A stretch of 13,991 nt of DNA from NCBI GenBank assembly GCA_964617245.1, contig CAZTWF010000004.1, positions 1 to 13,991 of the forward strand, in the 5' to 3' direction. The stretch is from WYZ-LMO11 sp964617245. Lineage in GTDB: Archaea > Thermoproteota > Methanomethylicia > Methanomethylicales > Methanomethylicaceae. Below, in pieces: positions 6,496 to 12,600 of this stretch (positions are counted from its first letter, which is position 1; the number at the start of each line of letters is the position of its first letter). The notes under the pieces were generated by a model. The model saw only the letters and a list, made by a program, of their open reading frames with translations. It ran no database searches and had not been told where the DNA came from. The position numbers and the translations under genes were made by a program.

Positions 6496-7251
6496 TTGTT
6501 ATTAAAAATTGATAATTTACATGTAGTAGTTGAAGGAAAGGAAATATTAAAAGGAATAAATTTATCAATGGAAGAAGAAGAAATAATTGCTATAATGGGT
6601 CATAATGCATCAGGGAAAACTACACTTGTACTTACATTAGCTGGTTTTCCTCAATATACAGTAAGTAAGGGAAAAATAGTATTTGATGGTAAGGATATTA
6701 CTAATCTTCCAATTTATGAAAGAGCAAAATTAGGAATAGGAGTGGCATTTCAATCACCACCTGCTATACGTGGTTTAAGATTTGGAGATATGATAGCTTT
6801 TGCTGCTGGTAAGAATCCTTGGACGTCAAAAGACTCTAAATTTATAGAAGAAATTTTAAGAAAAGTAGATCTTGAGCCTAGTATTTATATGGATAGAGAA
6901 CTTAATATAGGATTTTCTGGTGGTGAAAGAAAAAGAAGTGAACTTGCACAATTATTTGCAATGAAACCAAAGCTTATGATTCTTGATGAGATAGATAGTG
7001 GTGTAGATATAGATTCTTTGAAAATACTTGGAAATAGCTTAAAAAATTATATTGAAGAAAATAATTGTGCAGTAATGATAATTACTCATCATAGACATAT
7101 ACTTCAATATTTAAAACCAAATAAGATTTATATAATGTCAAGAGGTAAGATAGTTCTAACTGGAAGTTATGAAGAATTGATTCCTAAAATAGAAGTTTTA
7201 GGATATGAGAAACTGATAAAGGAGGTATTAAAAAATGAATTGGAGGGATAA
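6496..7251 (+). CDS. sufC: Fe-S cluster assembly ATPase SufC
   Basis: A 251-residue ABC-type ATPase that powers the SufB scaffold in cytosolic iron-sulfur cluster assembly; it is not a transporter. Walker A is GHNASGKTT at 35-43, the Q-loop is Q86 in VAFQSPP, the signature is FSGGERKRSE at 140-149, Walker B is LMILDEIDSGVD at 160-171, and the H-loop is ITHH at 196-199. The FSGGE(R/K)KR form and the ITHH...IL segment separate SufC from transport ATPases. Length and start match the family. The start is TTG, with only a weak AGGGAT upstream, and the shared TATA element suggests a leaderless or very short leader. sufB overlaps its last 17 bp, so the two are translationally coupled. No sufD, sufS, sufU or sufE is present in the window. 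Confidence 0.95.
   Translation: MLLKIDNLHVVVEGKEILKGINLSMEEEEIIAIMGHNASGKTTLVLTLAGFPQYTVSKGKIVFDGKDITNLPIYERAKLGIGVAFQSPPAIRGLRFGDMIAFAAGKNPWTSKDSKFIEEILRKVDLEPSIYMDRELNIGFSGGERKRSELAQLFAMKPKLMILDEIDSGVDIDSLKILGNSLKNYIEENNCAVMIITHHRHILQYLKPNKIYIMSRGKIVLTGSYEELIPKIEVLGYEKLIKEVLKNELEG
7221..7226 (+). promoter_or_regulatory. Strong ribosome binding site (GGAGGT) of sufB inside sufC
   Basis: GGAGGT lies 8 nt before the sufB ATG at 7235, within the last codons of sufC. This fixes the sufB start and accounts for translation of the overlapping downstream gene. Confidence 0.75.
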
Positions 7252-8440
7252 ATATAGAGAACTTGCACTTCAAGCAATAACAAAAAAAGCAACATATGGA
7301 AGTGATATTGATATAAGTAAATTTATTGATAAAGCAGAAGAGAAAACTATAATTAGTGATGAAATAAAAAATAAGGCATTAGAAGTTGGTATTGAATTAT
7401 CTCAAGAAAAAAGTGGTACTTATCTTCAAGTAGATCATTCAGTATTATTATCTAGAGTAGCATCTAATATAGAAGGATTAGAAGTTTTATCTACAGATGA
7501 GGCTTTATTAAAATATGATTGGTTAAAATCATATTATTGGAAAGCAATATCTACTGATCAAGATAAATATACAGCTATAGCTGAATTAAAATCAACTAAA
7601 GGCTATTTTATAAGAGCTGCTCCTTATGTAAAAATTTCACAACCAATTCAAGCTTGTTTATATATACATTCTCAAGGATTACTACAAGCTCCACATAATA
7701 TAATAATAGCAGAAGAAGGATCTGAAATTAATATAATAACAGGTTGTACAATAGGTAGTAGAAATGTAAATGCTCTTCATATTGGTATTAGTGAATTTTA
7801 TGTAAAGAAAAATGCAAAAATAATATTTACTATGATACATAGTTGGAATGAGAATACATATGTTAGACCTAGAACAGGAGCAATTGTAGAAGATGGTGGA
7901 ATATTTATATCAAATTATATATTACTTAAACCAGTAAGAGATTTACAAGCCTATCCTACTGCTTATTTAATAGGAAGAGATGCAAAAGTAAAATTTAATT
8001 CCATAATATATGGAAGTCAAGATTCTATTATAGATTTAGGAAGTAGAATTATTTTAATGAATGAAGGTTGTTCTGGAGAAACAATTTTTAAGGTTGTTGC
8101 TACTGGTAGTGCAAAAGTCTATAATAGAGGTCAAATTATTGGACAAAATAGAAATACTAAAGGACATCTTGAATGTAGAGGAATGATATTATGTCCTACA
8201 GCTTCAATAGTTGCTATACCTGAATTAATAGCAGAACATTCTGAAACAGAATTATCACATGAAGCTGCTATAGGAAAATTACAAGAAGAACAATTAAATT
8301 ATCTAATGGCAAGAGGAATTCCTCCTGAAGATGCCATAGGAATACTTGTAAAAGGTTTTCTAGATCCAGGATTACCAGGAATTCCTGAGATATTACAATC
8401 TGAAATTAGAAGAAAAATTTTTACTACTATAAAAAAATAA
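7235..8440 (+). CDS. sufB: Fe-S cluster scaffold protein of the SufB/SufD family (archaeal SufB/SmsB-like)
   Basis: A 401-residue SufBD-domain protein, the partner of SufC in Fe-S cluster assembly. The middle (about 120-335) is the right-handed beta-helix typical of the family, with strand-rich repeats such as NIIIAEEGSEINII. The C-terminal part has LSHEAAIGKL (340-349) and LMARGIPPEDAIGILVKGF (357-375), the conserved SufB end. C314 in HLECRGM, together with H342 and E343, lies where E. coli SufB has C405, H433 and E434, the residues needed for cluster assembly. Retention of all three favours a SufB-type scaffold over SufD. It is shorter than E. coli SufB (about 495 residues) at the N-terminus. 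With no SufD beside it, a SufB homodimer with SufC is expected, as in minimal SUF-like systems of archaea. It overlaps birA by 14 bp. Confidence 0.92.
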   Translation: MNWRDKYRELALQAITKKATYGSDIDISKFIDKAEEKTIISDEIKNKALEVGIELSQEKSGTYLQVDHSVLLSRVASNIEGLEVLSTDEALLKYDWLKSYYWKAISTDQDKYTAIAELKSTKGYFIRAAPYVKISQPIQACLYIHSQGLLQAPHNIIIAEEGSEINIITGCTIGSRNVNALHIGISEFYVKKNAKIIFTMIHSWNENTYVRPRTGAIVEDGGIFISNYILLKPVRDLQAYPTAYLIGRDAKVKFNSIIYGSQDSIIDLGSRIILMNEGCSGETIFKVVATGSAKVYNRGQIIGQNRNTKGHLECRGMILCPTASIVAIPELIAEHSETELSHEAAIGKLQEEQLNYLMARGIPPEDAIGILVKGFLDPGLPGIPEILQSEIRRKIFTTIKK

Positions 8441-9371
8441 CGTCACCAGAATAAATCTTTATTATTTCTCCATTTTTATCTAAAATTAATGAACCATCAT
8501 TATCAATATCTAAAGCTATACCTTTAATACTCTTATCTAGTAATTTAACTTCAATAGGATTTCCAAACATAGATGATCTTGAACGCCATAATGAAATAAT
8601 ATTAGAAAAACCTTCATTAATTGCTTGAATATATAGATTTTCAGAATTCTTTAAAATCTTACATAATAATTCTGCTCTATCTATATTTCTTCCTAAAATA
8701 TCATAAAGAGATATTGCTGAAATTTTTAAATCATTAGGAAGAATACTAGAAGGAAAATTAACATTAACTCCTATTCCTACAGCTACAAAATTTACTTTAT
8801 CTAATTCAATATCACTTTCTAATAGTATTCCACATAATTTTCTATTATTAATTATAACATCATTAGGCCATTTTAATGATGCTTTTATACTATAATATTC
8901 TAAAGAAATAACAATTGCTACTCCAAATAATAATGAAAGTTTATAAATATCTTTTGGAAGAATTGGTGGACGTAATAATAAACTAAACCAAAGTCCTCCT
9001 CTAGGAGAAATCCATTTTCTATTCATTCTTCCCTTTCCACTAGTTTGTTCTAATGCAATCACTAGAGTTCCTTCTGGTAAACCTTTTTCTGCTAATTCTT
9101 TTATTATTGTTTGTGTAGAATCTATACTTTCTAATGTTATTATCTCCTTTCCAAAAATTTTAGTTTTTAATCTTAATTTTAATTCTAATGGAAGAAGACT
9201 ATCAAATTTTGGTATAAGTCTATAACCTTTTCCACGTACTCCTTCTATTATATAACCTTGTCTTCTAAGATTTTGAATTTTCTTATGAACAGCTACTCTA
9301 CTTATATTTAATTTTCTTGCTATTTCTTCTCCTGAAATAAAATCAGAAGAAATAAAGAAATCATATAACAT
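8427..9371 (-). CDS. birA: Bifunctional biotin-[acetyl-CoA-carboxylase] ligase / biotin repressor (EC 6.3.4.15)
   Basis: Activates biotin with ATP and transfers it to a lysine of biotin-dependent carboxylase carrier proteins. The 314 residues contain all three parts of a bifunctional BirA: an N-terminal winged HTH (about 1-52, with SGEEIARKLNISRVAVHKKI and RGKGYRLIP), a catalytic domain (about 75-260) and an SH3-like C-terminal domain (about 265-314). The biotin/AMP loop is TSGKGRMNRKW at 110-120, against the common GRGRxGR, followed by SPRGGLW. SLKWPNDV (165-172) and KLCGILLES (178-186) are present, with the catalytic Lys expected in the latter. The HTH suggests that it also represses transcription, probably of biotin genes that lie outside the window. 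It overlaps the CoA-transferase gene by 11 bp and is probably translated from the same message. The 3' end overlaps sufB. Confidence 0.93.
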   Translation of the reverse strand: MLYDFFISSDFISGEEIARKLNISRVAVHKKIQNLRRQGYIIEGVRGKGYRLIPKFDSLLPLELKLRLKTKIFGKEIITLESIDSTQTIIKELAEKGLPEGTLVIALEQTSGKGRMNRKWISPRGGLWFSLLLRPPILPKDIYKLSLLFGVAIVISLEYYSIKASLKWPNDVIINNRKLCGILLESDIELDKVNFVAVGIGVNVNFPSSILPNDLKISAISLYDILGRNIDRAELLCKILKNSENLYIQAINEGFSNIISLWRSRSSMFGNPIEVKLLDKSIKGIALDIDNDGSLILDKNGEIIKIYSGDVIFL

Positions 9372-10563
9372 TTTCTTTTTTAAGTTCTTCTATTTGTTCT
9401 TTAGTATATCCTAGAAGTTGTGTTAATATTTCTTCAGTATGTTGACCTAATAGTGGTGCTGGTTTATTTATTTCTATTGGAGTTTCTGAGAATTTAATTG
9501 GACAACCAGCTATTCTTACTTTTCCATATTGAGGTTGTTCAATTTCAACTACCATTTCTCTTGCTTTTGTATGAGGATCTTCAACAGCTTCAGCTACATT
9601 ATAAACTGGAGCAGAAGGAACATCATGTTTTAATAATAAATTAACTATTTCCCATCTTGTTTTATCTTTTGTCCAATCTTCTATTATTGGTTTAAGTTCT
9701 TGTTCATGTTGACATCTTAATGGATTCGTAAGAAATCTTGGATCATCTGCTAATTCTGGTTTTCCCATTGCAATACATAATCTTCTCCATATAGCATCAT
9801 TACCTGCACCTATTACCACATATCCATCTTTTGCTTTAAATATATCAAATGGAGTAATAGTTGGATGTTTTGAACCTATTCTTGTTGGAGGTTTTCCTTC
9901 TATAGCATAACGTATAACTGCATTTTCTAATATTGCAATCATCGAATCCATTTGAGCAACATCTATTTTCTGTCCTTTTCCAGTTATATCTCTATATCTA
10001 AGTGCAGCAAGTATACCTATACAAAGGAACATTCCTGCTACTATATCACCTATAGAAGAACCTGCTCTACATGGAGGTTTATCTGGCCATCCATTTAAAT
10101 CCATAAATCCACCCATGGCTTGTCCTATAATATCATAACTTGGCCAATCTTTATATGGACCATAATGTCCAAAACCTGAACCACATGCATATATTAGTCT
10201 TGGATTTACTTTTCTTAATTCTTCATATCCAATTCCCCAACTATCTAGTGTTCCTGGTCTAAAGTTTTCAATTAGTACATCACTTATTTTAACTAATTCT
10301 TTAAGTATCTGTTTTCCTTTTTCTGTTTTTAAGTTCAATGTAATACTTCTTTGACCTCTATGTAAGCTTACATAGTATCCACTTTTATCTGGACCTTGGA
10401 CATTGGGAAAGAATGGCCCCCATTCTCTATTCATATCACCAGTTCCAGGTTTTTCAATTTTTATTACATCTGCACCAAGATCTGCTAAAATCATAGCACA
10501 ATATGGTCCAAATAATGCTTGTGTAACGTTTAATACACGAATTCCTTCTAATGGTTTTTGCAT
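9361..10563 (-). CDS. Family III (CaiB/BaiF) CoA-transferase
   Basis: A complete 400-residue enzyme of the formyl-CoA transferase/CaiB family, which moves CoA between organic acids. The N-terminus LEGIRVLNVTQALFGPYCA is typical, followed by ADLGADVIKIEKP (27-39), ENFRPGTLDSWGIGYE (99-114) and GSGFGHYGP (128-136). The catalytic aspartate is probably D173 in SSIGDIVAG, which by family precedent forms an acyl anhydride with the substrate. The substrates cannot be told from sequence. The ATG is preceded by GGTGAT at a 5 nt spacing. birA overlaps its 3' end by 11 bp, so they form a unit. Sample lines count to about a third G+C, higher than birA, and a five-C run occurs at 10417-10421. This may reflect Gly/Pro-rich composition or transfer from a less AT-rich donor. 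Confidence 0.92.
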   Translation of the reverse strand: MQKPLEGIRVLNVTQALFGPYCAMILADLGADVIKIEKPGTGDMNREWGPFFPNVQGPDKSGYYVSLHRGQRSITLNLKTEKGKQILKELVKISDVLIENFRPGTLDSWGIGYEELRKVNPRLIYACGSGFGHYGPYKDWPSYDIIGQAMGGFMDLNGWPDKPPCRAGSSIGDIVAGMFLCIGILAALRYRDITGKGQKIDVAQMDSMIAILENAVIRYAIEGKPPTRIGSKHPTITPFDIFKAKDGYVVIGAGNDAIWRRLCIAMGKPELADDPRFLTNPLRCQHEQELKPIIEDWTKDKTRWEIVNLLLKHDVPSAPVYNVAEAVEDPHTKAREMVVEIEQPQYGKVRIAGCPIKFSETPIEINKPAPLLGQHTEEILTQLLGYTKEQIEELKKENVI

Positions 10564-10568
10564 TTAAT

Positions 10569-10572
10569 CACC
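10569..10572 (-). promoter_or_regulatory. Ribosome binding site (GGTG, extended GGTGAT) of the CoA-transferase gene
   Basis: On the - strand GGTGAT lies just before the ATG at 10563, with 5 nt between GGTG and ATG. Six bases match the complement of the archaeal 16S rRNA tail, which supports this start. Confidence 0.6.
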
Positions 10573-10593
10573 AACTTTAAAAAAAAGATAACA

Positions 10594-10603
10594 AATATAA
10601 AAA
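10594..10603. promoter_or_regulatory. Possible TATA element between the CoA-transferase and trmI genes
   Basis: AATATAAAAA lies centrally in the 70 bp divergent gap. On + it would start transcription about 9 nt before trmI. On - (TTTTTATATT) it would start about 9 nt before the CoA-transferase ATG, close to its GGTG site. It could serve one or both directions. The background is AT-rich, so the call is tentative. Confidence 0.3.
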
Positions 10604-10633
10604 TTTCACGAAAATACCATATAGGGAAAAAAT

Positions 10634-11398
10634 ATGGAAATAAAAGAAGGAGATGAGGTTCTTTTATATTTAAATGATAAAAATAATTGGATTATAAAAA
10701 TAGAAAAAGGCAAGACTTTTCATACACATAAAGGAGTAATAAAATTAGATGATATAATAGGAAAACCATATGGATGTGAAATTCAAACAAATATGGCAGT
10801 TTCACTAAAAATTTTACCAGTTGATTATATAGACTATCTTGAAAAAATGATAAGAAAAACTCAAATAATTTATCCAAAAGATTTATGCTATATATGTTTT
10901 CAAGCTAATATACATCCTGGCTCAATAGTTGTTGAAGCTGGAACTGGAAGTGGAGTATTAACATCTTATATTGCAAATTTAGTAAGACCTGATGGAAAAG
11001 TATTTACATATGAAATTAGAGAAGAATTTCAAAAAATTGCTAAGAAAAATATTGAAAAATTAGGATTAGGTAAATATGTAGAATTTAAATTAAAGGATAT
11101 TACTAAGGGAATTGATGAAAAAGATGTTGATGCAATTATATTAGATATGGCAACTCCATGGCTTGTAGTAGAAGAAGCAAAAAAAGCTCTAAAAATAGGA
11201 GGAAGATTTGTAAGTTTTAGTCCTACAATAAATCAAGTTGAAAAAACTGTTGAAGTAATGAAGTCAGTAGGATTTATAAATATAAAAACTATTGAATTAA
11301 TTATTAGAAGATATAAAGTAAAATTAAATGAAACAAGACCTGAAACAATAATGATTGGTCATACTGGATATATTACATCAGGGAGGAAGGTGAATTGA
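10634..11398 (+). CDS. trmI: tRNA (adenine-N1)-methyltransferase TrmI (m1A57/58)
   Basis: Methylates N1 of adenine 58 (and 57 in some archaea) in the T-loop of tRNA, using SAM; the modification supports tRNA stability in thermophiles. It is 254 residues, the normal length. A small N-terminal beta domain (about 1-65) is followed by KTQIIYPKD (75-83), SAM-binding motif I EAGTGSGVLT (101-110), the motif II acidic end in YEIREEF (126-132), and LDMATPW (170-176). The C-terminal RPETIMIGHTGYITSGRK (235-252) is characteristic of archaeal and bacterial TrmI. The family assembles as a tetramer. Only a weak AGGGA precedes the ATG. Its stop overlaps the TTG start of the ATP synthase subunit H gene by 4 bp (TTGA), so it heads a unit with ahaH and atpC. 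Confidence 0.94.
   Translation: MEIKEGDEVLLYLNDKNNWIIKIEKGKTFHTHKGVIKLDDIIGKPYGCEIQTNMAVSLKILPVDYIDYLEKMIRKTQIIYPKDLCYICFQANIHPGSIVVEAGTGSGVLTSYIANLVRPDGKVFTYEIREEFQKIAKKNIEKLGLGKYVEFKLKDITKGIDEKDVDAIILDMATPWLVVEEAKKALKIGGRFVSFSPTINQVEKTVEVMKSVGFINIKTIELIIRRYKVKLNETRPETIMIGHTGYITSGRKVN
11382..11386 (+). promoter_or_regulatory. Ribosome binding site (GGAGG) deciding the TTG start of ahaH
   Basis: GGAGG lies 8 nt before the TTG at 11395, inside the end of trmI. A GGTG at 11389-11392 is too close to the TTG to be the main site. The GTG it contains is out of frame with ahaH. Confidence 0.65.
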
Positions 11399-11718
11399 AA
11401 GAAATATTAGAAGGTCTTAAAAAAGCAGAAGATTTAGCAATTTCTATAGAAGAAGAGGCAAAAAGAAAAGCTGAAGAAATCATGAGAAAAGCTGAAGAAG
11501 AAGTAAAAAAAATAGAAAAAGAAATAGAAGAAATAGCAAAAAAAGAGGGAGAAAATATATTTTCAAAAATACAAATGGAAGCTAAAGAAAAAATAAAGGA
11601 AATTGAAGAAAAAGTAAAGAAAGAAGGAAAGGAAATTGAAATTAAAAGTGAAAAAAATATGAATGAGGCTATTAATGAACTCTTCCAATATATTCTCAAG
11701 AAATTCAAGGAGATGTAA
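11395..11718 (+). CDS. ahaH: A-type ATP synthase subunit H (peripheral stalk coiled coil)
   Basis: A 107-residue, almost entirely helical protein rich in Glu and Lys, with heptad-like repeats from about residue 3 to 85 (for example KRKAEEIMRKAEEEVKKIEK) and a short less charged end (NEALINELF-type helix, about 90-107). Length, composition and position next to subunit C match subunit H, which pairs with subunit E to form the peripheral stalks of the A1A0 ATPase. Low-complexity coiled coils are poor for homology, so the assignment rests partly on context. Subunit E is ruled out by length, since it is usually near 190-200 residues. The start is TTG, supported by GGAGG, and overlaps the trmI stop. 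atpC begins 3 bp after its stop. Confidence 0.8.
   Translation: MKEILEGLKKAEDLAISIEEEAKRKAEEIMRKAEEEVKKIEKEIEEIAKKEGENIFSKIQMEAKEKIKEIEEKVKKEGKEIEIKSEKNMNEAINELFQYILKKFKEM
11709..11712 (+). promoter_or_regulatory. Ribosome binding site (GGAG) deciding the TTG start of atpC
   Basis: AAGGAGATG at the end of ahaH contains GGAG 9 nt before the TTG at 11722, supporting that codon as the start. The N-terminus that follows (SDVAYTVVKASAEKSRML) matches the family. Confidence 0.55.
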
Positions 11719-11721
11719 AAT

Positions 11722-12600
11722 TTGAGTGATGTAGCATATACAGTAGTTAAAGCTTCTGCAGAAAAAAGTAGAATGCTTAGTGAAAGACAGTTAATTGAAC
11801 TTGTCTCCTCTAGGGACTTAAATGAATTAATAAGTAAATTAAGAAATATATATCCAGAGTTAAGTGATATAAAACCTGATTCTAAAGCTATAGAAGAAAA
11901 ATTATTAGAATTATTTTATAAAAAAATAGATGAATTTATAGAAATTATTCCTTCTTATAAAGAATTATTAGAATTATTAAGACAGGAATTTGAAGAAGAA
12001 AAAATAGCAGAAACTATTGTAGAAAGATATAAGAAGGGATTACTAGATGAAATTATTGATTTAAATCTTAATGAAGAACTTAAGAAAATTATTGAATATG
12101 AAGTGCCAGGGGTACTCATTTCATTTGCATCTAAATATAGAATTTTGAAGTTAATAAGATCAATAAAAAAATATGGTATCTATAAAGTATTGAAGAGTTA
12201 TATTTCATTAAAAGTAGACGAACATAATATACTGACAATAATAAGAGGAATTAAAAATAATATAAGAAAGGATATTTTAATGAGTTTATTGATACTAGAG
12301 GAAGGAGAATTTAATAAAGAATTACTTCTTAATGCTCTAAAAGAAGAAAGTATTGATAAAATTTTGTCAGTATTAGGTATGAGTAAGTATATAGATAATC
12401 AAAGAGCTATAGAAAGAGATTTTGAAAAGAAACTTATAGCTATACTTAAAAAAATGTATTATAAAGATTATGCAGGATTAGGAGAAATAATTGCATATAT
12501 TGAAATGAAGAAAAATGAAATAAGAAATATAATGAGAATAGCAATTGGTATAGAGAGAGGAATTCCATCAAATATAATAATTCAAGAATTTATTATTTAA
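11722..12600 (+). CDS. atpC: A-type ATP synthase subunit C (V-ATPase subunit d family)
   Basis: The socket protein that joins the central stalk of A1 to the rotating membrane ring, homologous to V-ATPase subunit d. At 292 residues it is somewhat shorter than common archaeal homologs of about 340-380. The N-terminal pattern VVKASAEKSRMLSERQLIEL (8-27) is the repeated three-fold helical unit of the family, echoed later by KYRILKLIRSIKKYGI (138-153), DEHNILTIIRGIKNNI (166-181) and KKNEIRNIMRIAIGIERGI (264-282). It is all alpha-helical and has no membrane segments. The start is TTG. It is third in the trmI-ahaH-atpC unit. The remaining subunits (E, F, A, B, D, K) do not follow. Instead the gene meets subunit I head-on with an 8 bp overlap. 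Confidence 0.92.
   Translation: MSDVAYTVVKASAEKSRMLSERQLIELVSSRDLNELISKLRNIYPELSDIKPDSKAIEEKLLELFYKKIDEFIEIIPSYKELLELLRQEFEEEKIAETIVERYKKGLLDEIIDLNLNEELKKIIEYEVPGVLISFASKYRILKLIRSIKKYGIYKVLKSYISLKVDEHNILTIIRGIKNNIRKDILMSLLILEEGEFNKELLLNALKEESIDKILSVLGMSKYIDNQRAIERDFEKKLIAILKKMYYKDYAGLGEIIAYIEMKKNEIRNIMRIAIGIERGIPSNIIIQEFII

Noticed and set aside
11373..11708. A 111-codon open frame on the - strand, rich in Ser, Phe and Ile, across ahaH
   Set aside because: It is the mirror of a purine-rich coiled-coil gene: repeated GAA/AAA/GAG codons on + give TTC/TTT/CTC runs without stops on -. It has no binding site, no motif and no sensible composition.
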